Below are positions 54,361-64,000 of a DNA stretch of 64,000 nucleotides, piece by piece. The notes under the pieces are model-generated. The model saw only the letters and a list, made by a program, of their open reading frames with translations. It was not told the DNA's origin and ran no database searches. Position 1 is the stretch's first letter, and each line of letters begins with the position of its first letter. The position numbers were made by a program, and so were the translations under genes. The DNA comes from Diplonema japonicum (Eukaryota > Euglenozoa > Diplonemea > Diplonemida > Diplonemidae): positions 496,001-560,000 of the forward strand of contig OZ025683.1 in the NCBI GenBank assembly GCA_964019335.1. The letters are read 5' to 3'.

Positions 54361-54941
54361 TTTAGAAGAGGGAGCTGACGGGTTTTAGGGTATGCAACGA
54401 ATGCCTTTTTGTGACATCTCCGGACGGAAAAAGTTTGTAGTCTTTTATATCCCCCCCTCCAAAAAAAAGAAAGAAAAATTCTCTCCCTCCCCGATCAACA
54501 ATACGGGGGGAACTGTTGCATTTTTTTTGTTTCATTAATTTCCCTTTATTTGACCTCTCTCTCTCCCCCCCCCCCCCCCCCCCCCCCCCTCAATGATTCT
54601 CTGATATTGTTTTCTTTCAGACATAACAAAACTATCTTTCTTTTATCTCATTAGAAAAAAAAAAGAAAGCGCAGTTGACCTGGTAAACGTTGTTTTAACA
54701 AGCCCCCAATAAAGCAAAAAAAAAGAATAAATAATGAAATATACGGTGAACCCCTCCCCTTAGGTGACAACGACAAGCCGTGGGAAGCACCGGGCTGGGT
54801 GGTGACAATGAAAGAAAAAGAACTTTAAATAAAAAAAAAAAGAATAAAATGAATCTACTTTTTGTGGTTTTGGTACAAATGTGTTCCTTTTCCGGTGTGT
54901 GAGAGCATAAGGATAATGTTAGTTAAGATAAGTTTTTAGGC

Positions 54942-54976
<35 letters not shown>

Positions 54977-56557
54977 TTGTTGACTTCTTCTTTAAACAAG
55001 ACATCTAAGGAACCTCTCATACGTAGATTCAAGACAACCAAGAAGGGTGATTCTTCCCTCTGATCAGAGGAAAGGAGGAAGAAAGTTTGTTTTTTTTTTT
55101 TCTTTTTTTTTTTTCCCCTTTACTTATTTGTGATGATGTCGTAAGAAGTGTTAAAATGAATGCTGGCAGCGAAATGAGTTATAAATGATCACTTTTTTGC
55201 GAGGAGACATTTTGCACCGTTTCGCAGCCACAAAGGGATGCCATGGCCTATTCTTTTTTATTCTTCCTGGGGAAGCATTTCGAATATTAAAAAAAAAAGG
55301 GTTTTTTTTTATTCCGCGAGAAAAAGAAAAGAGTGGGGATGCCCTCCTGTGGTCGTTGCTGACACGTCTCACCTATCTGGTGGGGAATATTTTTTTTTTT
55401 GTCTCTTCTGTTTTACTTTCTTTACTTTCTTGTTATGGTTTGCTTTCTTTCTTTCTTCGCACGCCATGCTATCGAGATTGTTAAAAAGGAGGAACTTTCA
55501 ACTACAGTGAAAATCTTTAAAAAAAAAAAAAAAAAGAAATGTTTGGTGCGACATAGTCCCGTGCAGGCGCAGGGGTGTGCACGTGCACAGGTCGGCGATC
55601 TTCATGCACAGGGTACACAGGGGTTTGTAGTTGGAACCGGTTCCTTGGATCGACAGCTCCCCGGTCGTATTCAGCCGCATCGAAGGGGCAGTAGATCTGT
55701 TGGGTCCGTCGGGAGTAGCGTTGCGGTTGCAGAACCTGGGCAGCTCACTTCACTCATGGTGGCGCACTCAACGACATAAGGGGCGGGGCTGCAGCGTACC
55801 ATTCGGCTGTTTGGCACTGCTCGGCGCACACCGACCACAAATGGCTGGTGCAAGACCACGTCAGCAGGACAATCTGCACCCGTACACGGCTTCCAGCCCA
55901 TGCTCATATTTGGGATCCAGCCCCTTGTTCATCGTCGATGTCGATCATGGGACGGTACATACCTGATTGGTGTAGGGTACACACCTGATTGGTGTAGGGT
56001 ACATACCTTATTGGTGTTCTGGCCTCCGACATATTAACGGTCCTGGCTTGTGCTGCGCTTGCATAAGCCTTTCTTTTTTTGTTCTTCGAAGGATGCATGG
56101 TGACGGGATTGAAGGTACACAAGAGACGGGTTTCACGCTTTTCATCTCGCTACAAGATGAAATGAAGAATCGTCATACTCGAATTCGTCATACGGATTCT
56201 TTTTCTAAAGATGACAGTGAATTCTTTTTGCAGCGTGTGCAGACACCTCGCGCATTATTGTGTACACAAGCACTGAAAGAGACAAATGGGGGAGGGGGGG
56301 AAAGAAAAGACAAAGGAAAGCTTTGCTTACCTTGTTTTGTTTCTTTTGCTTTCTTTTTTGCACTTTCTCTCGTCTTCATATAACGACGTTTCGAATTCTT
56401 AATTTTTTTTTTTTTTTTCGCGACGGAACTTTGTGTGTTTCCCATTTTTCATCTCACCCCAGGTTTATAACCCAACAAAACCACTCGTACACAAAAAAAA
56501 AAAAAAAAAAAAGAAGAAACCTCCTTTTCGTGTGAAGCCAAACAAAAAGCGGAAGAA
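54361..56557. other. spacer with a GC-richer island
   Basis: Mostly homopolymer runs (C25 at 54565-54589; a T run at about 54949-54975). Bases about 55540-55960 are GC-richer and protein-like pieces appear in all three minus-strand frames, each broken by stops. This may be a decayed gene, but none can be assigned. A pyrimidine-rich stretch ending in CACCCCAG (56461) precedes the next gene. Confidence 0.5.
55954..56019. repeat. three tandem 22-bp units
   Basis: Units of GGTACAYACCTGATTGGTGT plus 2 nt at 55954, 55976 and 55998; the third is slightly diverged. Each contains a small ACC...GGT dyad. Confidence 0.85.
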
Positions 56558-58174
56558 ATGAGAAGAATCTTGCAGACAGCACTGCTGGGGTTGACTGTTG
56601 CTGCGCTCCTTGCAGGGGCGCAGGACACAGCGCCCTCAACAACATCGACCTCTGAGCCGCTGACGGTGACGTCGTTGGCCACGTCGCTGGCGGACACGGT
56701 GGACGCCTTCAGGGGGGCCGTGGCGGACGCCCTTGCGGACAGGGCGGACGAGGTGCTGGAGGCCCTCGGGGTGCAGGAGACGATTGAGGCGGTGACAGGG
56801 GCCCTCGACCAGCTGAACACCCTGAAGGACAAGGCGGTGGAGGCGGCGGACGGGTTGATGGAGTTCTTCGAAGACACCGCAACGGTCGAGACCTTCCTGG
56901 CCGACATCCCCAACCTCGCGAACAGCCTGAAGCCCTACATCCGCACCTTCTCCGGGCAGTGCAACGCGACGACCGCCTCGGCGAACAGGGCGGCGATGCT
57001 CCTCGAAGCGCAGCAGAACCACCAGAAGCGGAGGATGGTGAAGCCTCTGGAGGACTGCTGTGCGATCGGGTACCTCTGCGCCTCGAAAGCGAACGGGAAC
57101 TTCGGGTGCCCGCTCTTCACGGTGACGATCGGCTTCAGTGTCGCGTACGAGGGGCTGAAGGTAGGGAACTTCCAGTTCACCCCCTCTGTTGGGCTTGGGT
57201 GGAGCATCGGGTTGGAGGCTGTCCCGGGTGGAAGGGCAAACCTCTTTACGGGTCTGGGTCTTGGATGGGGTGCAGGCATTAACTACGAGAAGGAAACTGC
57301 TACTCCTGTTCCTACTCCAGTTCCGACTCCTGTTCCTACTCCTGTCCCTACTCCAGTTCCTACACCAGTTCCCACTCCCGTCCCAACTCCAGTTCCCACT
57401 CCTGTCCCTACTCCGGTTCCTACACCAGTTCCCACTCCTGTCCCAACTCCAGTTCCCACTCCTGTCCCTACTCCGGTTCCTACACCAGTTCCTACTCCTG
57501 TCCCAACTCCAGTTCCTACTCCTGTCCCTACTCCGGTTCCTACACCAGTTCCCACTCCTGTCCCAACTCCAGTTCCCACTCCTGTCCCTACTCCGGTTCC
57601 TACACCAGTTCCTACTCCGGTTCCCACTCCTGTCCCTACTCCGGTTCCTACACCAGTTCCCACTCCTGTCCCAACTCCAGTTCCTACTCCTGTCCCTACT
57701 CCAGTTCCTACACCAGTTCCCACTCCTGTCCCAACTCCAGTTCCTACTCCTGTTCCTCGTACCCCTGCTCCTCCTACTTTTGCTCCCGGCACCCCTGCCC
57801 CTCCCACCCCTGCTGGGTGCACTAGCGACAACGACTGCGGACTGAACGAGATGTGCGAGAATGGGGTGTGCGTGGAAACCTCCGTTGGGCTCCACAGGGG
57901 AAAGGTTCTGTCTGTGGAGAAAGAGAGGGATGGGAAGGTGCTGTTTCGGAGGAGGACGAGGGCACGTTCGAGCGAGAAAACGGGCGAGAAGGGCTTCTTC
58001 GCCAACACGCTGTTCGAGGTGTCGCTGTCGGTGGAGTGGTTCGCGAGCGCGGGGGCCTTCAGCGGGTTCGCCTTCGAGGTCGGGATCGACATGCCTGCCA
58101 TCATCTCGTCGACTGTGGGGTTGTATCGGCGAGCACCTGGTGGGAGAACGTGCTGTTCGGAGGATTCGGGGTGA
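56558..58174 (+). CDS. secreted mosaic protein, N-terminal part (frameshifted)
   Basis: ATG 56558 gives a signal peptide (about 1-21), then an amphipathic Ala/Glu/Leu helical region (about 40-115), a Cys-containing beta-rich domain with Gly-rich strands (about 165-245), the TPVP stalk (about 249-400), and a short EGF-like knot with C-x5-C-x5-C-x4-C spacing (about 421-438). A second copy of the beta-rich domain is entered but breaks at about nt 58117-58123: the frame used here ends at TGA 58174, while the homologous strand continues in another frame (next entry). A one-base deficit in or near the GGGG run at 58117-58120 would explain it. GC content and G/C-ended codons are much higher than in upstream genes. 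Confidence 0.8.
   Translation: MRRILQTALLGLTVAALLAGAQDTAPSTTSTSEPLTVTSLATSLADTVDAFRGAVADALADRADEVLEALGVQETIEAVTGALDQLNTLKDKAVEAADGLMEFFEDTATVETFLADIPNLANSLKPYIRTFSGQCNATTASANRAAMLLEAQQNHQKRRMVKPLEDCCAIGYLCASKANGNFGCPLFTVTIGFSVAYEGLKVGNFQFTPSVGLGWSIGLEAVPGGRANLFTGLGLGWGAGINYEKETATPVPTPVPTPVPTPVPTPVPTPVPTPVPTPVPTPVPTPVPTPVPTPVPTPVPTPVPTPVPTPVPTPVPTPVPTPVPTPVPTPVPTPVPTPVPTPVPTPVPTPVPTPVPTPVPTPVPTPVPTPVPTPVPTPVPTPVPTPVPTPVPTPVPTPVPRTPAPPTFAPGTPAPPTPAGCTSDNDCGLNEMCENGVCVETSVGLHRGKVLSVEKERDGKVLFRRRTRARSSEKTGEKGFFANTLFEVSLSVEWFASAGAFSGFAFEVGIDMPAIISSTVGLYRRAPGGRTCCSEDSG
57302..57756 (+). repeat. TPVP stalk with 60-bp higher-order repeat
   Basis: About 150 codons of (TPVP)n. Over 57361-57600 the sequence repeats almost exactly every 60 bp (20 codons), with only scattered synonymous changes, so the DNA repeats at a higher order than the 4-residue protein motif. 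Confidence 0.92.
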
Positions 58175-61100
58175 GCTTGAAGTCGTGGGGGAAGCACATC
58201 TTCACGAAGAAGAACAGGGATGCTATTAAGGACATGGACTTCGCGCTGGACGGACTAACGGGGAAGATCAGAGACGCGATCAAAGAGCTCCCGAGCTCCT
58301 GGTTGAGCCAGAAGAGAAACTCCACCACGAGCGCAAAGGGGAACAAGTGGTCCGGGATCGGGTTCAGCTTGGGGATGGCAGTGACGCTGGAGGACTCTAA
58401 CGAGGGGGCGAGTGTGGCTTACGACCCTGCTGCGTGCCCGATGAACTCCACTGCGAGCACCGACACGAAGGCACGCACGTACACGACGACAACCAGCAGC
58501 AGCAGCAGCATAAACACTACCACCACCACAAAGCACAGCACAAGAGAGCTTTTGGACGCCTCGTCAGACCTCGGAGACTTCTTGGAGCTCATCAAACCGA
58601 TTGTGCAGAAGGGAGAGATGACGATGCCCTTCTGCCTCGGAAACTGCGCTGCCCCAACGCCGACGGCGACGGTGTCCGGAACGGGTCGGATCGGGCAAGC
58701 CCCCGCATGCGACGGGGTGGAGGCGAGCGTCTGGGTGGACCAACTGACAGTGGCGAACGTTGCCTACTTGGTGACGAGCAGCTTCGACGAGGGGGTGGCG
58801 CAGGTGCTGGACACGGCCCTGTCGCCCATCCTGTCCTTCGGGATCAAGGACACGAAGCTCGCGCTGGCGATGACGACCTCGGGGGTGAAGCTGTACGCGA
58901 TCGGGTCGCCGAAGCTCCCGGACATCCTGGAGGGAGACTTCTTGGAGGTGGTGGGAGACGTGACGGAGAACTTCCGGGTGTCAGCGAGCGCGGAGCTGCA
59001 CTTCTCCGGGTCGGCCTTGCTGGAGCTGCGGATCGGGACGGACCCGGATACCTCGGAGAGCAACTTCGCGGTGGTGAACGTGGCGGGGACGCTCGGGATG
59101 AGCATCTACGTGCAGTACGAGCACGTGTTCTCGGGGGGTCTGCCACTGTCGAAGCTCGGGGTGAACATCCCGCTGAAGATCTGCGTGGAGCGGTGCGACG
59201 GGGCCTACGCGGACCGGTACTTCCTGTTCTTGATCGGGGACCTGTCGCTGGTGGTGAGCCCGACGGCGCAGCTGGTGCGCGGGTCGCTGAAGCTGGACGG
59301 GTGGTGGAACAACGCCCTGGGGCTTCCCTTCCTGCAGATAGGGGACATCATCCTCGGGGTGGAGTGGGATTTGAAGTCCCCGCTCCCGTCCGGGTTCGTG
59401 CTCGGCGGGGCGGTGTGCCTCGGGAAGGTGCAAAACTGCAAGACGCGGACACAGCCCTACATCGAGGGTCGCACCTACGTCGGGGTGAGCAGCACGGTTC
59501 CCGAGGACAACTTCTTCATCGCGATGGTATCGGAGCTCACGATCGGCGGGATCATCGGGGTCTTGTCGGACTTCGTGCCCGGGCTGGACGGGTTGGTGAT
59601 CCCCGGGAAGCTTGCGGAGTCCGGGATCTACCCCTTCGACAGGGACTACAAGACGAAGTGCGCGGGGATGCTGGGGGGCTACGCGAACGAGACGACTCTG
59701 GACCTGGAGTGCTTCGCCTTCTTCTCCTTCAGCCCGATCAAGGAGCAGAGGCTGACCTTCCGGAGCGGCGACGTGGTGATCCCGGCGGGGGTCGCCCTGC
59801 AGGGGCGCCTGAACTTCCTCGGCTGGGAGATCGCGATCGACCTCGCTGTGAGCAAGACGCGCTTCTACATCGACGCCTGGATGGACCCGGTGGACCTGAG
59901 GATCGGGGCCTTCCAGCTCCGCATCGGGAACCGCCTGGAGAACAAGGTGGCGGTGGGCGGGGCGAAGTTCCTGGTGGACCTGCAGGTGGCGCCGTCCCCG
60001 AAAGCCCTGATCGACATCGGGGGAGCCTTCGACATCCCGATGCTGAAGTCGTACGGCTACCTGAACGTGACCCTGAACGCGGAGATCTTTTCCTTCCGCG
60101 CAGGGATCGACCTCTTCGACGGGGCGCTGTCCTCGCACGTGAGCGTAACCTGGAACTGGGACCTCACCTACTTCAGGATGGAGCTGCGGGACATGAACTT
60201 TTTAGAGATCGTGAAGATTCGGCAGGTGCTCTTCATGTACGACACGAGCCGCCCGATCCCGTACGCCATCTTCTCCTGCGACATCCAGGTCCTGTTCATC
60301 AACCTGCGGGCGAGGGTGGAGGTGAACGGGAACGTGGTTAACTTCGCGGTGACGCTGGACTTGTCGCTGGTGGAGACGACGGTGAGCGGACGGGCGGTGG
60401 TTGCCTCGAGCTTCGAGGACTCGGAGTTCGACATCTCGGTGTCGGTGTCTTTGGGGGACCTCGGGCAGAAGATCGTGGACGGGATCAACGTGGCTGTGAA
60501 GGCGGTGGCGAAGGCGGTGACTGAGGCGTGGAACTACGTGTCGGAGAAGGTGACGCAGCTGTGGAACAACATCGTGAACATCTTTGAGACGGCCCTGAAC
60601 TACATCAAGGAGGCGGTGACGGAGTTCCTGAACAACGTGGCGGAGGTGATCCGGAACGTGGTGGAGGTGCTGAAGAAGGTTCCGATCCTGGGGGACCTGA
60701 TCCGGGCGGCGGAGAGGCTCTTCCAAGGGGACTTCGAAGGGGCAGCAAAGGCCCTTGGGAGCGCGATCGGGATCTTTTACACGGAGGGGCATACGGTGGT
60801 GGACGCGGGAGGCAGGAACGAGTACGGGTGCAAGTACGTGCAGGAGAGATGGGTGGAGTGCTGGTGCCACCTGTTCTGTTTCTTTGGGAGGACCTGCTAC
60901 ACGAAGTACGGGCCTAGGTACGCGGGCCCGCAGTGCATGGAAGAGGTGGCCCTTGCTGCGGGGGAGGTGAAGACGAAGTCGGACGAGATGTCGCAGAAGA
61001 CGAAGGTTGTGGACGGGTCGAAGGGTGAGAACCCGGGGCTGCAAAACGTCGACTCGGGGATGGAGGTCCCGATGCCCTCTCTGGAGACGACGACGGTGAT

Positions 61101-63057
61101 GGTACCATTCGGGACGGACGCGGCGGCGGCCTCGGGGTCGGGCTTCAGGGGCGGGGTGCGCACCTACGGGGGGGAGGGAACCGGGGGCGGGCTGTCCAGC
61201 TCGGAGGAGATGGTGACGCTGGACGACATGCCGTACGACTTCAGCAGCCAGGCGAGCTACGAGGCGAGCGTGGAGAACACGCAGAACAGAATGGTGTCGA
61301 AGATGGCGGACAAGGCGCTGGAGAACCAGGCCCTCCTCACGAACGACATCAGCACGGAGGCAGGGAAGGTGGTGCGGAGGCGCCCGGTCCTCGGAGGGGC
61401 CACCTCCTACACCTTCCGCTGCGACCAGGAGATCAACCTGGAGAGCCTGAAGCCGCTCCCTTGGTTCATCGACCCCGCGTGCACGGCAGGGGCGGAGGTG
61501 AAGCTTTTGAACCAGCGTATGCTCCCCGTGGCAGGCTTCCCGAACAGGATGTGCGGGTCTTCCTTCATGGAGGTGACGTGGCGGCTCCACGACAACCCGG
61601 TGTGCGGCGGGATCTCGGACACCGTGGCGCAGATCGTGACTTTGGAACCGGCCCCGCCCGCTTTTGTGTCCTCTTTCCCCGCCGATGTGCGCGTGACCAC
61701 AGAGCAGACGACGGACCCGATGGATCTCGGGGTGGCGGAGGGGATGTCCCCCTGCAGGCAGGAGTTCGACATCTTCTACGTGGACAGCGACCCGGTCCCT
61801 GTGGCGGAGTCGAACGGGAAGGAGTGGACCGTCAGCCGTGTGTGGTCCATCGTCCCCTTCTTCAAGACGTCGGTGTGCAGCGGGGCCACCGCCTCAGGCA
61901 GCAACAGAACGCAGACCATCACTGTCGTGGACGAGACTACTCCTGCTCCTCCCACCCAGCAACCTACCACCGCTGCCCCTGAAACTTCCGCAAACAACAT
62001 CGTCAACGAGGACAGCAGGCTCATCGCCTCCGTCGGGAACTGGTTGGCGTGTCCGACAGACGCGCAGATGGAGGCCTACACACACATCGTCGTGTCCTTT
62101 GCGGTGACCTACACCTGGGGTGCAACGAAAAACCAGTGCAACGAGCAGTGCGACATCCTGACACCCGTTGCGGTGTGCGGGAATGCCCCACATGCGGAGC
62201 TCGTGGCGAAGTGGAAGGCCGCGGGGAAGAAGGTGATCCTCTCCTTCGGCGGGGCGGGGATGGGGGGCTCGTGGGACGGGCTGAACGACTGCTGGGAGCA
62301 CTGCTTCGGGAAGGAGGAGCACCTGGCGCAGCAGCTGGCGAACATCGCGGGCACGCAAGGCTTCGACGGGATCGACATCGACTACCTGTACTACTACGAG
62401 GACGGACAGCGCAACACGTCCTTCTCGAAGGGAGCACAGGCACAGACCTTCTTGAAGGAGACAACCCTGAAGCTGAGGGAGAAGCTCCCCGCCGGAAGCC
62501 TCGTGACCCACTCCCCTGCGGACAGCGACCTCGTGAAGGGGACAGGCTACTTCGAGGTGATACGGGAGGTGGCTGCCTCTGTGGACTTCATCATGCCGCA
62601 GTACTACAACGGGGTGACGCGCCCCAACACGGACGGGATCAACGGCGGCGTCTCCCCCTCCGCCCTGGCGCACCTCAGGACCCTCGTGACGGACATCTTC
62701 GGGAGCAACCCGACGAAGGTGGTGTTCGGCTTCTGCATCAGCGGGTGCGGGGAGTTCAGCAGCAACGCGCAGCAGGCTGTCAGCGTGATGAACGAGCTGA
62801 AGGAGGCGTACCCCTGCAACGGGGGGGCCTTCTTCTGGAACGCTGCGGACGACGCGAACGGCACCTGGTCTCGTCCCCTCTCTGAAGAGGCCATCAGTCC
62901 CTCGAAAGGGTGCAGTGTAGGTGGGATCCCCCTCCCCCCGCCTCCTCCTCCTCCACCCCTCGTCACAGCCGTGGACAGCAGGCTCATTGCCACCCTCGGG
63001 AACTGGCAGACGCGCAAATGGAGGCCTACACACATGTCTTGGTTTCCTTCGCGGTGA
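58117..63057 (+). CDS. secreted mosaic protein, central part with first GH18-like domain
   Basis: Continues the preceding protein in a different frame (about 1,646 codons). Order: the rest of the beta-rich domain; a Thr/Ser linker; a long beta-strand-rich region (about nt 58700-60450); a run of amphipathic helices (about 60470-60760) suited to lipid or membrane contact; a Cys/Trp-rich patch; an Ig/HYR-like region (about 61390-61920); a Pro/Thr linker; and a GH18 domain (about 62020-62920). In that domain the K-V-I-L-S-F-G-G strand and D-G-I-D-I-D motif are present, but the catalytic Glu position is Leu (codon 62386-62388). The protein may therefore bind rather than cleave chitin-type glycans. 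A second GH18 copy begins after a Pro-rich linker and is lost by a frameshift near 63010, ending at 63057. Confidence 0.8.
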   Translation, partial: GVVSASTWWENVLFGGFGVSLKSWGKHIFTKKNRDAIKDMDFALDGLTGKIRDAIKELPSSWLSQKRNSTTSAKGNKWSGIGFSLGMAVTLEDSNEGASVAYDPAACPMNSTASTDTKARTYTTTTSSSSSINTTTTTKHSTRELLDASSDLGDFLELIKPIVQKGEMTMPFCLGNCAAPTPTATVSGTGRIGQAPACDGVEASVWVDQLTVANVAYLVTSSFDEGVAQVLDTALSPILSFGIKDTKLALAMTTSGVKLYAIGSPKLPDILEGDFLEVVGDVTENFRVSASAELHFSGSALLELRIGTDPDTSESNFAVVNVAGTLGMSIYVQYEHVFSGGLPLSKLGVNIPLKICVERCDGAYADRYFLFLIGDLSLVVSPTAQLVRGSLKLDGWWNNALGLPFLQIGDIILGVEWDLKSPLPSGFVLGGAVCLGKVQNCKTRTQPYIEGRTYVGVSSTVPEDNFFIAMVSELTIGGIIGVLSDFVPGLDGLVIPGKLAESGIYPFDRDYKTKCAGMLGGYANETTLDLECFAFFSFSPIKEQRLTFRSGDVVIPAGVALQGRLNFLGWEIAIDLAVSKTRFYIDAWMDPVDLRIGAFQLRIGNRLENKVAVGGAKFLVDLQVAPSPKALIDIGGAFDIPMLKSYGYLNVTLNAEIFSFRAGIDLFDGALSSHVSVTWNWDLTYFRMELRDMNFLEIVKIRQVLFMYDTSRPIPYAIFSCDIQVLFINLRARVEVNGNVVNFAVTLDLSLVETTVSGRAVVASSFEDSEFDISVSVSLGDLGQKIVDGINVAVKAVAKAVTEAWNYVSEKVTQLWNNIVNIFETALNYIKEAVTEFLNNVAEVIRNVVEVLKKVPILGDLIRAAERLFQGDFEGAAKALGSAIGIFYTEGHTVVDAGGRNEYGCKYVQERWVECWCHLFCFFGRTCYTKYGPRYAGPQCMEEVALAAGEVKTKSDEMSQKTKVVDGSKGENPGLQNVDSGMEVPMPSLETTTVMVPFGTDAAAASGSGFRGGVRTYGGEGTGGGLSSSEEMVTLDDMPYDFSSQASYEASVENTQNRMVSKMADKALENQALLTNDISTEAGKVVRRRPVLGGATSYTFRCDQEINLESLKPLPWFIDPACTAGAEVKLLNQRMLPVAGFPNRMCGSSFMEVTWRLHDNPVCGGISDTVAQIVTLEPAPPAFVSSFPADVRVTTEQTTDPMDLGVAEGMSPCRQEFDIFYVDSDPVPVAESNGKEWTVSRVWSIVPFFKTSVCSGATASGSNRTQTITVVDETTPAPPTQQPTTAAPETSANNIVNEDSRLIASVGNWLACPTDAQMEAYTHIVVSFAVTYTWGATKNQCNEQCDILTPVAVCGNAPHAELVAKWKAAGKKVILSFGGAGMGGSWDGLNDCWEHCFGKEEHLAQQLANIAGTQGFDGIDIDYLYYYEDGQRNTSFSKGAQAQTFLKETTLKLREKLPAGSLVTHSPADSDLVKGTGYFEVIREVAASVDFIMPQYYNGVTRPNTDGINGGVSPSALAHLRTLVTDIFGSNPTKVVFGFCISGCGEFSSNAQQAVSVMNELKEAYPCNGGAFFWNAADDANGTWSRPLSEEAISPSKGCSVGGIPLPPPPPPPPLVTAVDSRLIATLGNWQTRKWRPTHMSWFPSR
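62017..62930 (+). repeat. GH18-encoding unit, copy 1
   Basis: Direct duplicate of 62972-63881; long stretches are identical by eye. Confidence 0.9.
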
Positions 63058-63881
63058 CCTACACCTGGGGCTCCAGGGAGAACCAGTGCAACGAGCAGTG
63101 CGACATCCTGACACCCGTTGCGGTGTGCGGGAACGCCCCACATGCGGAGCTCGTGGCGAAGTGGAAAGCGGCCGGGAAGAAGGTGATCCTCTCCTTCGGC
63201 GGGGCGGGGATGGGGGGCTCGTGGGACGGGCTGAACGACTGCTGGGAGCACTGCTTCGGGAAGGAGGAGCACCTGGCGCAGCAGCTGGCGGACATCGCGG
63301 CGGCGCAGGGCTTCGACGGGATCGACATCGACTACCTGTACTACTACGAGGACGGACAGCGCAACACGTCCTTCTCGAAGGGAGCACAGGCACAGACCTT
63401 CCTGAAGGAGACAACCCTGAAGCTGAGGGAGAAGCTCCCCGCCGGAAGCCTCGTGACCCACTCCCCTGCGGACAGCGACCTCGTGAAGGGGACAGGCTAC
63501 TTCGAGGTGATGCGGGAGGTGGCTGCCTCTGTGGACTTCATCATGCCGCAGTACTACAACGGGGTGACGCGCCCCAACACGGACGGGATCAACGGCGGCG
63601 CCTTCGACTCCGCCCTGGCGCACCTCAGGACCCTCGTGACGGACATCTTCGGGAGCGACCCGACGAAGGTGGTGTTCGGCTTCTGCATCAGCGGGTGCGG
63701 GGGCACCTCGTCCAACAGCAACGCGCAGCAGGCTGTCAGCGTGATGAACGAGCTGAAGGAGGCGTACCCCTGCAACGGGGGGGCCTTCTTCTGGAACGCT
63801 GCCCACGACATGATGGGTGCCTGGTCTCGTTCTGTGGCGGAGGCCATCAGCCCCTCGAGGGGGTGCAAGGTGCCCGTGTAG
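62972..63881 (+). repeat. GH18-encoding unit, copy 2
   Basis: Tandem direct copy of 62017-62930, lacking 13 nt near 63009 and with scattered substitutions. Confidence 0.9.
63010..63881 (+). pseudogene. second GH18-like domain, out of frame
   Basis: Encodes about 290 residues closely matching the first GH18 domain, including D-G-I-D-I-D followed by Tyr-Leu, so the catalytic Glu is again absent (Leu codon 63336-63338). Relative to copy 1, 13 nt are missing after the G-N-W codons near 63009, which puts the rest out of frame with the upstream protein. No new signal peptide or good start precedes it. It is either a broken terminal domain, an assembly error, or a separately translated remnant. Nothing recognisable follows in 63882-64000. 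Confidence 0.65.
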
Positions 63882-64000
63882 GGAACGAGAAACAGGAAAA
63901 TAATAATAGAAAATAAGATGAATAATGAATATGAGCTCGTCCGGAAAAAAATGTCAACAAATGACCCTCCTGCGGCGTAAAACCCCCGTTAAATTTCTAA

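Noticed and set aside
47560-56550. Short ORFs encoding poly-Phe or poly-Lys in spacers
   Set aside because: Products of homopolymer runs with no coding character.
57283-58197. Antisense Gly-Thr-Gly-Val repeat ORF opposite the TPVP stalk
   Set aside because: Complement of a low-complexity repeat; no start context or independent evidence.
58434-60341. Long alternative-frame ORFs in the GC-rich locus
   Set aside because: High GC removes stops from all frames; only the frame with continuous domain sequence was kept.
1-64000. tRNA, rRNA and spliced-leader RNA genes
   Set aside because: No convincing B-box, rRNA core or SL-like exon was found on reading both strands by eye; a covariance-model scan would be decisive.

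Overview
This is nuclear DNA from a unicellular eukaryote. The genes are spliced, use all three standard stop codons, encode very large signal-peptide-bearing modular proteins, and are separated in places by long homopolymer-rich spacers. I cannot name the lineage. All confident genes lie on the + strand. Several are only about 105-185 nt apart, and most have a pyrimidine-rich stretch ending in AG just before a short leader and the ATG. That layout recalls polycistronic, spliced-leader organisms (Euglenozoa, possibly diplonemid-like). The tandem PH-like protein (32229-33823) and the 'RLY'-repeat protein (38478-39767) also remind me of kinetoplastid protein families. This is inference; no spliced-leader gene is visible. 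Introns are extremely short (33-44 nt, mostly GTATGY...AG); I resolved 16, one of them tentative.

Layout. 1-171: 3' end of a partial gene. 578-2425: RING-like protein with a possible papain-like peptidase core. 2547-17065: giant (about 4,800 aa) surface protein with 11 diverged beta-type repeats, PAN-like inserts, a second repeat family, a REJ-like region and about five C-terminal membrane segments. 17205-31579: giant (about 4,690 aa) coiled-coil protein with 13 copies of a Trp/acidic motif and near-identical internal duplications. 32229-33823: tandem PH-like protein. 34176-34544: small unknown protein. 34729-37257: coiled-coil/IQ protein. 37363-38345: uL30-family (RPL7/Rlp7-like) protein in four exons. 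38478-39767: zinc-ribbon plus RLY-repeat protein. 39874-42948: mucin-stalk multi-pass membrane protein.

From 43 kb on the spacers become long and full of poly-T, poly-A, poly-G and poly-C runs. 44357-47488 is a long reverse-transcriptase ORF of a non-LTR-type element. 49218-51041 encodes a secreted CUB2-WSC4 protein. 52787-54360 is a DNA transposon with long terminal inverted repeats and a broken transposase-like gene on the minus strand. 56558-63881 is a GC-rich locus for a secreted mosaic protein: a TPVP stalk, amphipathic helices and two tandem GH18 chitinase-like domains. It is interrupted by two frameshifts, and both GH18 copies lack the catalytic glutamate.

Functionally the window is dominated by cell-surface or secreted mosaic proteins (2547, 39874, 49218, 56558) with carbohydrate- or adhesion-type modules. 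Intracellular scaffold/coiled-coil proteins and one ribosome-related housekeeping gene lie between them.
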